Shown here piece by piece: positions 54,418 through 62,657 of a DNA stretch of 64,000 nt (its first letter is position 1; the number at the start of each line of letters is the position of its first letter). Below the pieces are notes generated by a model that was not told where the DNA came from, ran no database searches, and worked only from the letters and a program-made list of their open reading frames with translations. Source of the DNA: JOPF136 sp963773835 (lineage in GTDB: Bacteria; Acidobacteriota; Terriglobia; Acidiferrales; UBA7541); the NCBI GenBank assembly GCA_963773835.1, contig CAVZCQ010000002.1, positions 248,001 through 312,000 of the forward strand. Reading direction: 5' to 3'. A program made the position numbers and the translations under genes.

Positions 54418-54860
54418 GTTCTCCGCTTGGGCGGGAACGCCTGTGCGGCAGGATTCTAGGTTGAATCCGAAGGCGAGTCAAAGGCGGTCCGCCGTGTGGT
54501 TGGACGCCGGAATCGCGTTGCAGATTGAGACGGTGGGCAGCGCGGGGAATTAGGCGGTCTTCTGCGTGAATCAAATTGAGATGGGGCGGCCCTTCTTATA
54601 GTGTCCCGGTCCCGAAGCTTCGGGACGAGACGCAAGAAGCGTGTCCCGAGGGGTCGGGATGCAAAAAGCGCATCTCAAATTGAGGCGGTGGTGGTGAGAG
54701 TGACTGCGTGAGAGAGATCGACGACTCAAAGTGAGACGAGAGCCTAAGAATTCAGAATCTCTGCACGCGGCCGAACGCGCTTTGGTGGGTGGAAAAACAG
54801 CCGAGGACTAACTCTGTGGATGCTACAGAAATGGGGGACCGGCCACACACAACCCAGTGT
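54418..54860. repeat. Phased CAAATTGAG motif array with a perfect palindrome
   Basis: No gene. Four copies of a motif close to CAAATTGAGACGG begin at 54521, 54572, 54676 and 54728, giving spacings of 51, 104 (twice 52) and 52 bp. Between copies 2 and 3 lies the perfect palindrome GTCCCGAAGCTTCGGGAC (54609-54626), partly repeated at 54641-54659. Confidence 0.55.
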
Positions 54861-54894
54861 CATACGATGCAGTGCGCAGAGAATGGGGAGCGCG
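54861..54894. repeat. 34-bp boundary repeat shared with 10250-10283
   Basis: Matches 10250-10283 at about 27 of 34 positions (core GTGCGC.GAGAA.GGGGAGC). It abuts the stop of the membrane-protein gene that follows the RHS-tip-like ORF. Confidence 0.5.
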
Positions 54895-55962
54895 TCACCG
54901 GGCCATGTGTGCTGGCGGCCCAGTGAGCGATGGGATTCTGCGAAACGCAAGGTTCAGTGCAACAAGTGCGATGATAGGGTAGGCGGTCAGAATCTGAAGG
55001 CTTATGCCCATGTTTCCTATTCCGGTGGCGCCACCGACGCTCCTTGCCATCCCAATTGCCCAGTCGCTTCTCTTGAAGGCCAATCCCAGATATAGGGGCG
55101 CAACCCCTGAGGCGAGCCAATATAAGATCTCTGCGGCGAACACGAGGTTACACAGGCGCAGACCTCTCCGATCTGTTCTCATGAGCAACACGCTGCCAAC
55201 CGCAAGCGCGACGAGGAAGACAGCATTTATCACCGTCATTGTCCAGAATACCTGCGCCAGATAGGGCTGCTGAGGGTCCCAAACATTCCGCTGTGGAAAG
55301 CGGACTGCCGTCGTTACGCAAAGCGGGAACCCGAACGCCACCACAAGCAGGCTCACCAAGCCGAGGGTCCGGACGACGCGTTGCGCCCACACAGGCTCAG
55401 GAAGGGCCGTCAACGCCGCGCCTACCTTGGCATCGAGTGATCCCCCAATGTCGCCGCTGCGACCGTGTGGAATCCGGTCTTGCGCGAGGGGAGGGGCGGG
55501 GGAACTTTCTTCCTTGCGGGCTTTGGGAGACAGGAGGGGCAGGAAGACCAAGGTGAGCAGCGCAGACGCGACCGGAATCGTGTGGTGGAGAACGTGCAAT
55601 GCCAGAAGGGTCGCCATCTGAAGCCGGATACTGAGTTCCTGTTCACGGATGCATACCGGCACGGCGAGTACAGTCAAGGTGTAAGCAAGCTGGATGCCAC
55701 TGAGCAAGAGGGTCAGAGAGTATCCTCTCTGCTCGCCGCGCAGGAGGCGAAGGCCGGCAATGAGCCAGGCTGCATACCACGCAGCTTCAAGAGGGGACAT
55801 CACGAGCCAGCAGCTGGGAAAATAAACGACCTGTTGATTCGTTATAGGTCCGGCGGCCACCCTTGCACTGGCAAGAGTTACGACGACCAAACCCAGCAGC
55901 GCAGAAATCACCTGGGCGCCGCCTACTGCGCGGAGCACTGCTCGCCTCCAATTCCGCGTCAC
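54895..55962 (-). CDS. Polytopic membrane protein of unknown function
   Basis: A 355-residue protein with about eight hydrophobic segments in two halves (VISALLGLVVVTLASARVAA, ALHVLHHTIPVASALLTLVF, LGLVSLLVVAFGFPLCVTTA, VINAVFLVALAVGSVLLM, LTAYPIIALVALNLAF) and a polar central loop of about 50 residues. No family recognised. It begins 18 bp after the Gly/Cys-rich tip-like ORF, the same tip-then-partner order as in the RHS island, so it may be that tip's partner. Confidence 0.65.
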   Translation of the reverse strand: MTRNWRRAVLRAVGGAQVISALLGLVVVTLASARVAAGPITNQQVVYFPSCWLVMSPLEAAWYAAWLIAGLRLLRGEQRGYSLTLLLSGIQLAYTLTVLAVPVCIREQELSIRLQMATLLALHVLHHTIPVASALLTLVFLPLLSPKARKEESSPAPPLAQDRIPHGRSGDIGGSLDAKVGAALTALPEPVWAQRVVRTLGLVSLLVVAFGFPLCVTTAVRFPQRNVWDPQQPYLAQVFWTMTVINAVFLVALAVGSVLLMRTDRRGLRLCNLVFAAEILYWLASGVAPLYLGLAFKRSDWAIGMARSVGGATGIGNMGISLQILTAYPIIALVALNLAFRRIPSLTGPPAHMAR

Positions 55963-55980
55963 AGAACTGCCTCCAGAGCG

Positions 55981-56481
55981 TTATGGGTGCGGCAACGGAT
56001 AGTCACTGCCGGTGCAGAGGACACTCTCGTAGCCGCACTGTTGGACTTTAGCCACCCACGTGAGCACGCACAAGGAGTTGTCCAAGCCGGCGCCAACCCG
56101 ACAAGACGAAGTGCAGAATAGATAAGCGGCCAGAACGAGTGGACCCTGTTGGGGAGGATAGGTTTGGGCGCAGTCGTTCAGGCAGTGCTTGAGCTTGAGG
56201 TTTGATCGGGAACGACAGGCGTCAAGCCAAGAGTCGGCTTCTTGCCGGCAAGCACGCGTCCGGGCTTCGCAACAAGTTGGATCTAGCGGGTTGCAGCCGC
56301 CCTGCGCGCCGCCCTCTAACGCGCCAAAGAAGCCCGGCGGAAGCAACGGCCAGGGGAATGGAGGTGGTGTCTCGCCGCCACCGCCGCCGCTGGTGAAGCC
56401 ACCGCCGCCACCACCGCCGCCTCCTCCGCTGGGGTAGAGAATGGGGCTGGCGGGTGGCCCACAGGAATTTCTCGTCTCCAC
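55981..56481 (-). CDS. Gly-run, Cys-rich RHS-tip-like protein
   Basis: A 166-residue ORF. A GTG at 56481 with GGAGG six bases upstream is chosen as start; the frame runs further up, but into REP and transposase DNA. Next come a run of ten Gly, GGGGG again, a Pro-rich linker, then CNPLDPTCCEARTRAC and about eight more Cys in a helical end. The Gly-run followed by C.P.DPTC repeats resembles orphan tip 4 of the main RHS island. No RHS core precedes it, so it is either a detached tip or one cut off from its core by the RAYT insertion. Confidence 0.5.
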   Translation of the reverse strand: METRNSCGPPASPILYPSGGGGGGGGGGFTSGGGGGETPPPFPWPLLPPGFFGALEGGAQGGCNPLDPTCCEARTRACRQEADSWLDACRSRSNLKLKHCLNDCAQTYPPQQGPLVLAAYLFCTSSCRVGAGLDNSLCVLTWVAKVQQCGYESVLCTGSDYPLPHP

Positions 56482-56546
56482 GACCGGCCTCCGTTCACGC
56501 TGCGAGGATACCACTTGTTTGAGTTCACCGCAGAGTATAGAAACGG

Positions 56547-56588
56547 GGGTGCCCCGCCCTTCGATTTTGGTGCAGGAAGGGTGGGGTC
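56547..56588 (-). repeat. REP-like hairpin upstream of RAYT (inverted copy)
   Basis: Reads GACCCCACCCTT ... AAGGGCGGGGCACCC on the minus strand, the same hairpin as the two copies after the transposase but in opposite orientation. Confidence 0.75.
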
Positions 56589-56614
56589 TTTGACGTTTCT
56601 GTTGCTTTCCTCCC

Positions 56615-57142
56615 ATGCCCAGGAATTTGAAGCGCATCTATGGAAAGGGAACGCTGCACTTCATTACTTTCAGTTGCTACCAGCGGCGGCCTCTGTTTGG
56701 TTCGGCGCGGGCGCGAAACATGTTGGTGCGGATTTTGGGCGAGGTTCGGGCGAAATACCAGTTCGCGGTGTACGGTTATGTGGTCATGCCGGAGCACATC
56801 CATCTACTGATCGGAGAGCCGAAAGTGGGGACCCCTTCAACCGTGATGCAAGTGTTGAAGCAGCGCCTGTCCCGCGAACTGCGGCGGAGAAAACGGCGGG
56901 TACCGGCGGGCCAGCTCGCTCTTCCCTTTGCACAGCCTGGCGGAGGGCTGCCACACTTTTGGCAACGGAGGTTTTACGACTTCAACGTGTGGAGTGGGAA
57001 GAAAATCCGGGAAAAGCTCCAATACATGCACGAAAACCCGGTGAAGCGTGGGTTGGTTTTGGACCCGGCACATTGGGTCTGGAGCAGTTACAACTATTAC
57101 GAGGGAGCGAGAGAACCGCTGCTGATGATGGATCGGATGTAG
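56615..57142 (+). CDS. REP-associated tyrosine transposase (RAYT, Y1/HUH family)
   Basis: A 175-residue IS200-like single-strand transposase of the RAYT group. HUH motif in VVMPEHIHLLIGEP and catalytic Tyr in KLQYMHENPVKRGLV (about residue 136), with the family's FWQRRFYDFNVW block. RAYTs mobilise or maintain REP palindromes rather than themselves. It is flanked by REP-like hairpins at 56547-56588, 57166-57201 and 57294-57328, in inverted arrangement. The full length and intact catalytic residues suggest activity. Confidence 0.92.
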   Translation: MPRNLKRIYGKGTLHFITFSCYQRRPLFGSARARNMLVRILGEVRAKYQFAVYGYVVMPEHIHLLIGEPKVGTPSTVMQVLKQRLSRELRRRKRRVPAGQLALPFAQPGGGLPHFWQRRFYDFNVWSGKKIREKLQYMHENPVKRGLVLDPAHWVWSSYNYYEGAREPLLMMDRM

Positions 57143-57381
57143 AGAAGGCAGAAAAAGAAAGTGTAAGACCCCACCCTTACAAAACAAAGGGTGGGGCACC
57201 CACCCCCAAAGCCCGAACAGCCCAGAAGAGAAGCGGAGGGTAAGCCACCGCCTGATGGATCGGATGTGAACAGGAGGGAGAGGGAAGTTCAAAGACCCCA
57301 CCCTTACAATTCAAAGGGTGGGGCACCCACCCCCAAATTCCGGAAAAGCTCAGGAGACTAGGAGAGGATGTGCTACCCGCC
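57126..57381. repeat. Two tandem 128-bp units carrying REP-like hairpins
   Basis: GATGGATCGGATGT begins at 57126 and again at 57254, and the REP hairpin (CCCCACCCTT ... AAAGGGTGGGGCACCC) at 57166 and 57294, both 128 bp apart. The first unit starts within the last codons of the RAYT gene, so the transposase 3' end was duplicated with its REP. Confidence 0.8.
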
Positions 57382-57458
57382 GACTTCCAATACTTCCTCC
57401 GCCCCGCTCGAATCCCGAAATTGTCTAACCTTGTAGAAGCGCATGGCTCCCGGTACTG
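57143..57458. other. RAYT downstream region
   Basis: Holds the REP tandem units, then about 75 bp leading to the acyl-CoA synthetase gene. No gene seen. Confidence 0.5.
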
Positions 57459-59027
57459 TTGCATCGCCGCCGGAAGCGAATTGGCCGGTACAAAAACACG
57501 GTGAACATAGATCCCAAAACGATTCCGGAGACGATTCATGACCTGATCCACTTCGCGGAGGGTGCGCGCACGGCCGTCATCCTCCCGGAGAAAGGTGTGC
57601 AAATCACCTACGACGCTCTCGAGCGGCAGGTCGTTGAGATGGCGTCGGTGCTGGCCGCTGCGGGGATTCGCCGGGGCGAGCGTGTGGCTATTGCGCTGCC
57701 GAACGGTCTGCCCGCGCTGGTGAGTTTTCTCGCCGCATCCATGGTGGGCACCGCGGCTCCGCTGAATCCCGCCTACCGCCACGATGAATTCCATTTCTTC
57801 CTGGAAGATACGGGCGCGCGCATCCTGATCTGCCCTCCCACGGGGGCCGAGGAAGCGCGCCGCGCGGCTGCCGAACACTCTCTTCCGGTGCTGGCCGCGG
57901 AGATGGACAGTGAGGGCGCGCTGCATGTGCTCGACGCGCCGAAAATTACGCCCTTCACCTTGTCCGTGCCGCAGGATGTTGCGCTCGTCCTGCACACCAG
58001 CGGCAGCACCGGAAAACCGAAGCGGGTGCCGCTGGAACACGCCAACCTCACCCTCTCGGCGCGAAATATTGTGGCCACCTACCATCTGACCGGCGATGAC
58101 GTGTCGATGTGCGTCATGCCGCTGTTCCACGTGCACGGCCTGGTGGCCTCCGTGCTCGCCACTTTCGCCTCGGGCGGCACTGTGGTCGTCCCAGCAAGAT
58201 TCGATGCGCTCTCCTTCTGGCGCCATGTAATCCAGTACCGCGTCACCTGGTACTCCGGCGTGCCCACCATGCATCAACTGCTCCTGGCGCGCTCCCACGG
58301 CAAAGGGAAACCGGCCGGCGCGGAATGCCTGCGCTTCATCCGCTCCTGCAGCACCCCGCTCTCCGTGGACGTCATCCACAAACTCGAGGCGGAATTCGGC
58401 GTCCCCCTCGTGGAGGCCTACGGAATGACGGAAGCCGCGCACCAGATGTCGTCGAACCCGCTTCCGCCCGACGAGCGACGCCCGGGCTCCGTCGGGAAAC
58501 CCCAGGGCGTCGAAATCAGCGTGATGGGCGCCAAGGGAGTTCACCTGCCGCACAGCCACCGCGGCGAAATCGTCATCCGCGGGCTGAACGTCTTCCGCGG
58601 TTACGAGAACAACCCGGAAGCCAACGCCGAAGCGTTTGCAGGCAACTGGTTCCGGACCGGGGACGAAGGCTATCTCGACTCCCACGGCTTTCTCCACATC
58701 ACCGGACGAATCAAAGAGCAGATCAACCGCGCCGGGGAAAAAATCTCGCCGCGCGAAATCGACAAAGTCCTGCTGAGCCATCCCGCTGTGGCCGCCGCGG
58801 TCACCTTCGGCTTTCCCCACGCCCAACTCGGCGAAGAAGTGGCTGCCGCCGTCACCCTTCTCGAGCCGTGCCCGGAAGAAGAAATCCTGGCGTGGTGCCG
58901 CGAGCGGCTGGCCGACTTCAAATGCCCCAAAAAACTCTATATCGTGGCCAGCATCCCACAGACGGCCACGGGTAAAATCCGCCGCGGCGCCGTGGCTGCC
59001 GCGATTCTGACCGGCGGGGTCCCATGA
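57459..59027 (+). CDS. AMP-dependent acyl-CoA synthetase (AAE3/oxalyl-CoA synthetase-like)
   Basis: A 522-residue ANL-family ligase that activates a carboxylic acid with ATP and CoA. P-loop LVLHTSGSTGKPKRVPLEHA, VEAYGMTEAAHQMSSNP, FRTGDEGYLDSHGFLHITGR and the C-terminal catalytic Lys in ATGKIRRGAV are present. Spacing and SSNPLPPDERRPGSVGKP resemble the AAE3/Pcs60 branch, whose plant and yeast members act on oxalate, but the substrate is not certain. TTG at 57459 and GTG at 57498 are both possible starts; neither has a good binding site. Confidence 0.85.
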   Translation: MHRRRKRIGRYKNTVNIDPKTIPETIHDLIHFAEGARTAVILPEKGVQITYDALERQVVEMASVLAAAGIRRGERVAIALPNGLPALVSFLAASMVGTAAPLNPAYRHDEFHFFLEDTGARILICPPTGAEEARRAAAEHSLPVLAAEMDSEGALHVLDAPKITPFTLSVPQDVALVLHTSGSTGKPKRVPLEHANLTLSARNIVATYHLTGDDVSMCVMPLFHVHGLVASVLATFASGGTVVVPARFDALSFWRHVIQYRVTWYSGVPTMHQLLLARSHGKGKPAGAECLRFIRSCSTPLSVDVIHKLEAEFGVPLVEAYGMTEAAHQMSSNPLPPDERRPGSVGKPQGVEISVMGAKGVHLPHSHRGEIVIRGLNVFRGYENNPEANAEAFAGNWFRTGDEGYLDSHGFLHITGRIKEQINRAGEKISPREIDKVLLSHPAVAAAVTFGFPHAQLGEEVAAAVTLLEPCPEEEILAWCRERLADFKCPKKLYIVASIPQTATGKIRRGAVAAAILTGGVP

Positions 59028-60013
59028 AATTCCTCATCGCAGGCGCCGGCGCGATTGGCGCGTACCTGGGCGCGCGCATGGCCCGCTCCGGCGAGGACGT
59101 CACGCTATTCGCCCGCGGCCCGCATCTCCGCGCCATGCAGGAGCACGGCGTCCAGGTGGAAAGCGCCGAGGGAAATTTCCAGGCCCGCCCGCGCGTGGTC
59201 TCGAGCCTCGAGGAGGCCGGCATAGCCGACGTCGTGGTCCTCGCCGTCAAAGCCCAGGGACTCCCCGCTCTCGCGCCGCAGTTGGCGCCGGTTCTCGGCC
59301 CGGAGACCGCCGTGGTCAGCACTCAGAACGGCGTGCCCTGGTGGTTTTTCCAGGCGGGCGGCGGACCGCTCGCCGGTACCCGCCTCGAGCGCGTGGACCC
59401 CGGCGGCGTTATCACCGCGGCCATCGAACCGCGCCGCGTCATCGGCTCCATCGTCTATTTCGCCACCGAAATTGTCCGCCCCGGAGTCGTCCGCCACACG
59501 GAAGGCGACCGCATCTCGCTCGGCGAGCCAGACGGCTCCCGCTCCGATCGCTGCCGCCAGATCGCCAAGGCCCTCATCACCGCCGGGCTCCGCTGCCCCA
59601 TCAGCACGCGTCTCCGCCACGAAATCTGGGTGAAGCTGCTCGGCAATGTAGCTTTCAATCCCGTGAGCGTGCTCACCCGCGCCACGCTCGCGCAGATGGC
59701 GCGCGACCCGGAAGTCTCCGCGCTCGCTCGCAACATCATGCAGGAAGTCGAATCCGTGGCACGCGCGCTCGGACTGGAATTGCCCGTGACTATCGAGCAG
59801 CGCATGGCCGGAGCTGCCGCCGTCGGCGAGCACAAGACCTCCATGCTCCAGGACCTCGAAGCCGGACGTCCCATGGAACTCGAAGCCATCGTCGGCGCCG
59901 TCGTTGAGCTCGGCGAGCGGCTCAACCTCCCCATGCCCCATGCCCGCACGGTCTACGCCTGCGCTCGCCTGCTCGCCGAGTCCCGAGCCGCCGCCCAATC
60001 TAAACGCGCCTGA
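59024..60013 (+). CDS. 2-dehydropantoate 2-reductase-like protein
   Basis: A 329-residue KPR/ApbA-family NADPH oxidoreductase. Rossmann start KFLIAGAGAIGAYLGARMAR, then VLAVKAQGL, VSTQNGVPWWFF, catalytic Lys in HEIWVKLLGNVAFNPVS and the C-terminal helical domain SMLQDLEAGRPMELEAIVGA. The ATG overlaps the synthetase stop (ATGA). panE proper makes pantoate for CoA, but pairing with an acyl-CoA ligase suggests a catabolic 2-keto-acid role. Symbol withheld for that reason. Confidence 0.85.
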   Translation: MKFLIAGAGAIGAYLGARMARSGEDVTLFARGPHLRAMQEHGVQVESAEGNFQARPRVVSSLEEAGIADVVVLAVKAQGLPALAPQLAPVLGPETAVVSTQNGVPWWFFQAGGGPLAGTRLERVDPGGVITAAIEPRRVIGSIVYFATEIVRPGVVRHTEGDRISLGEPDGSRSDRCRQIAKALITAGLRCPISTRLRHEIWVKLLGNVAFNPVSVLTRATLAQMARDPEVSALARNIMQEVESVARALGLELPVTIEQRMAGAAAVGEHKTSMLQDLEAGRPMELEAIVGAVVELGERLNLPMPHARTVYACARLLAESRAAAQSKRA

Positions 60014-60114
60014 CCCCGCGCTTCCCGCTCGTGCATTTCCTGCCACTCGCCACCCTCGAGCCCTGGGAATGCCGAAGCCTCGTCCACAATAGGAAACAGG
60101 TGGAAAAGCTGGTG

Positions 60115-60142
60115 TTGTGCCGGAGATTACGATTGCTAGACT
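60115..60142 (+). promoter_or_regulatory. Possible promoter of the secreted propeller-like gene
   Basis: TTGTGC (60115-60120), 16 bp, then TAGACT (60137-60142). The leader between it and 60241 contains a GAAA-loop hairpin (CCTGCTTCCC/GGGAGCAGG at about 60168-60190). Confidence 0.3.
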
Positions 60143-60240
60143 AATGCTGATTCCGTTATGGGTCGCCTGCTTCCCGAAAGGGAGCAGGGTCCCCTTTCGA
60201 CGCTCCCGGCGGAGGGTCGCTTTTCTCGCACGGAGGTTCT

Positions 60241-61929
60241 GTGGCTACCGAACGATCGCTCCAGTATCGCCACGTCTTGCTCTTCCTGTCACTCATCCTT
60301 CTTGCGGTTCTTCTGGCCGGTCCCAATGCGCTCAGCGTACAGAACACGGCTTCGCGCCGAATGGGACAGGTCGTGGACTGGTCTACGAACCACGTACTGT
60401 ATCCGCAGGGCGCTTCGCTTCGCGCGCTGGCCCTCAGCGAGCGCGACCCTCGCGCTTACTGGAATTATCTGAGGATTACGCAGGCCGCCAACGCCGCCCG
60501 GATGCAGTTCTACGCGAGGCCGGGGCGGCGTCCGAAGAGGCCTGTGCCGAGCCAGGCGGACTGGAGCGTCTCACTGGGCGCTGCGGGGCTCGCTCCGAAC
60601 ATGTTCCCCGCAAAATTTTCATTCGACATCAATGCCGCTCCGGATTGCATGAAGGATTTTGTGGTGTTCACCATCAACGCGGTGCCCAGCGCCACACAGG
60701 CCAACATTGCCGCGTTCAATAATCTCTATAGCGGAAGCGTGGGCGGCACGGGCATCTGCGGCGGGGGCACGGCCACTCCCCTGTGGGCTTACCAGGTCTC
60801 CACCTTCGCCAATCGCACCTCGCCTCTGATTTCCCTCGACGGAACCAAGATCGCCTTCGTGGACGGCGCCAATCCCGCCGTGTTTCACGTCCTCACTCCG
60901 GCAGCCGGCGAAGGCACCGTCGCCGCTCCCAACACTCCCACGGCCGGCGAGATTGTAAGTCTGCCGCTCACCACCGGCGCGGATACCAACTCCTCGCCCT
61001 TCATCGACTATTTCAATGACGTCGCCTACGTCGGCACCAACAACGGGCGCATCTTCAAGATTACCGGCGTCTTCAAGGGAACTCCCGCGCTCGCCGGAGC
61101 CCCCTGGCCCATCCGCGCCGGGGCCGCCGTGCTCACCGAGCCGGTGGTGGATTTCAATACCGGCAACATCTTTGTGGGCAGCGCCAACGGCATCCTCTAC
61201 GGCTTCACTTCCGCCGGAGCGATCCTGACCGGCTCTCCCATGCTCGTCGGCAACGGCACGGCCAACGGTGGATTCAAAGATGGTCCCGTCCTGGACGTCG
61301 TCAATGGCTTTCTCTACGCCGCTACCGGCGGCAATTCCGGCGGCACCGCCGCAGTCCTGCTCCAGACCGGCACCTCCAGCTTCAGCACCGTGCGGACGGC
61401 CGTCATCGGCACCAGCGACGCTGCCCCCATTCATGCCGGCGCCTTCAACGACGCGTACTTCTCTGCTCCCACGGACATGACCGGAACCACCAGCGAATGG
61501 TTCTACTACGTCTGCGGCACCGGCACCGGCGGTCCGACTTCACCCGTGCTGTACCGCGTGGGGTTCGATCCCCTCTCGCGCCTGATGAACACCACCGTCG
61601 ATGCCACAAAGATTTCTCTGAGCGGCAATAACGGCGAGCAATGCTCTCCCCTCACCGAGTTCAAGAATGGCGTGGATCGGCTTTTCCTCGGCCTGCGCAC
61701 CCTGCACGTGGTCGAGGCGTTCGACATCAGTACGAGCACCACCCCCTCGACCGCCGCAGGGCCGCTGACGGAAGCGGGTGGCACCAGCGGAATCATCGTG
61801 GACAACGTCAGCGCCGCAAACCAGGCCTCCAGCATCTATTTCTCCACCATCGGCGCTTCCCCCAACTGCAGGGTGGGCGGCGTGAATCAGCGCTGCGCCG
61901 TCAAACTCACTCAGGGCGCATTGCAGTAA
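60241..61929 (+). CDS. Secreted beta-propeller-like protein
   Basis: A 562-residue exported protein starting at GTG with GGAGG upstream. A signal peptide (HVLLFLSLILLAVLLAGPNA) is followed by strand-turn repeats typical of a PQQ- or WD-type propeller (PLISLDGTKIAFVDG, VAYVGTNNGRIFKITG, DFNTGNIFVGSANGILYGF, DVVNGFLYAATGG). Cys pairs (PDCMKDF, GTGICGGG, EQCSPL, NCRVGG...RCAV) suggest disulfides. No known family. Its last 81 bp recur at 63130-63210 with four mismatches. Confidence 0.7.
   Translation: MATERSLQYRHVLLFLSLILLAVLLAGPNALSVQNTASRRMGQVVDWSTNHVLYPQGASLRALALSERDPRAYWNYLRITQAANAARMQFYARPGRRPKRPVPSQADWSVSLGAAGLAPNMFPAKFSFDINAAPDCMKDFVVFTINAVPSATQANIAAFNNLYSGSVGGTGICGGGTATPLWAYQVSTFANRTSPLISLDGTKIAFVDGANPAVFHVLTPAAGEGTVAAPNTPTAGEIVSLPLTTGADTNSSPFIDYFNDVAYVGTNNGRIFKITGVFKGTPALAGAPWPIRAGAAVLTEPVVDFNTGNIFVGSANGILYGFTSAGAILTGSPMLVGNGTANGGFKDGPVLDVVNGFLYAATGGNSGGTAAVLLQTGTSSFSTVRTAVIGTSDAAPIHAGAFNDAYFSAPTDMTGTTSEWFYYVCGTGTGGPTSPVLYRVGFDPLSRLMNTTVDATKISLSGNNGEQCSPLTEFKNGVDRLFLGLRTLHVVEAFDISTSTTPSTAAGPLTEAGGTSGIIVDNVSAANQASSIYFSTIGASPNCRVGGVNQRCAVKLTQGALQ
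61849..61929. repeat. 81-bp direct repeat, copy 1 (3' end of the propeller-like gene)
   Basis: From ATCGGCGCTTC to GCATTGCAGTAA, encoding TIGASPNCRVGGVNQRCAV and on to the stop. 77 of 81 bases match 63130-63210. Confidence 0.93.
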
Positions 61930-62237
61930 CCCTCCGGCTAATCAAATTTCGCAAAAAACCGATAGTAAGCTGTAGAGCCTCTCCCCGGGCGGCACGGGTG
62001 TCCTGCCGCGACCCTCCACGAGAGGTCCGGTCGGAGCGCACGCAGTCATGGGGAAAACTGAGAAGATACTTCCAGGCTGGTCCCTTCCTGACCGCCCGTC
62101 TGCCTTCCAGGGACAGAACGGGCGGGTCGCTCGGAAGTCCATTGCAGCCTACTCCCTCCTTGGCTCTGGGCTGGTCATGGCGTCCTTGCTGGCTGGCGGC
62201 GCCTTCGCGGAAACCGAACGAATAGGAGAACAGGATC
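61930..62237. other. Leader region of the receiver gene
   Basis: 308 bp with no gene. GC-rich inverted repeats (for example GCGGCA/TGCCGC at 61994-62015) could form hairpins in a leader RNA. No riboswitch class recognised. Confidence 0.4.
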
Positions 62238-62657
62238 ATGCCTACCAAAATTCTCTTGGTCGATGACGACTCTAATCTTCTCGAGATGATGCAAGAGTTA
62301 CTGACAAACAAAGACTTCGAAGTGGTTCCAGCAGCCAGCGTCACCGAGGCGTTAAGGCAGATTGCCACGCAACACTTCGATGTTCTGCTCACGGATCTTC
62401 ACATGCCGGGGCCCGGGGATGGCTTCACTCTGGTAACTGCGATGCGCCACACTCAACCTGAGGCTTTGACCTTAGTGCTCAGCGGTTTTCCCGACGTGCA
62501 AGAAGCGATGGCCGCCATCCTTCTGCAAGCAGACGAAGTTCTTTCGAAACCTGTGGACGGCAGGCAGCTCGTTGAGCTCATACGCAAAAGAACGCAGGAA
62601 CGCAAACCTCTTCCGACCCCCCCCGAAGCAGGGTGCGGCCACCATTCTGGAGCGTGA
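62238..62657 (+). CDS. Response regulator receiver protein (N-terminal part of a frameshifted gene)
   Basis: A 139-residue protein with a complete receiver domain: acidic KILLVDDDSN, phospho-acceptor Asp in DVLLTDLHMPGPGDG (about 53), Thr/Ser switch in LVLSGFPD and Lys in VLSKPVDGRQL. After residue 125 the frame runs into a C8 tract (62617-62624) and ends in GCGHHSGA. One C fewer would join it to the overlapping frame at 62572-63075, giving a receiver plus helical output domain of about 278 residues. AATAGGAGAACAGG-type binding site upstream. Confidence 0.82.
   Translation: MPTKILLVDDDSNLLEMMQELLTNKDFEVVPAASVTEALRQIATQHFDVLLTDLHMPGPGDGFTLVTAMRHTQPEALTLVLSGFPDVQEAMAAILLQADEVLSKPVDGRQLVELIRKRTQERKPLPTPPEAGCGHHSGA

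Noticed and set aside
61970..62050. Possible riboswitch before the receiver gene
   Set aside because: Hairpins can be drawn, but no conserved core of a known class could be matched.
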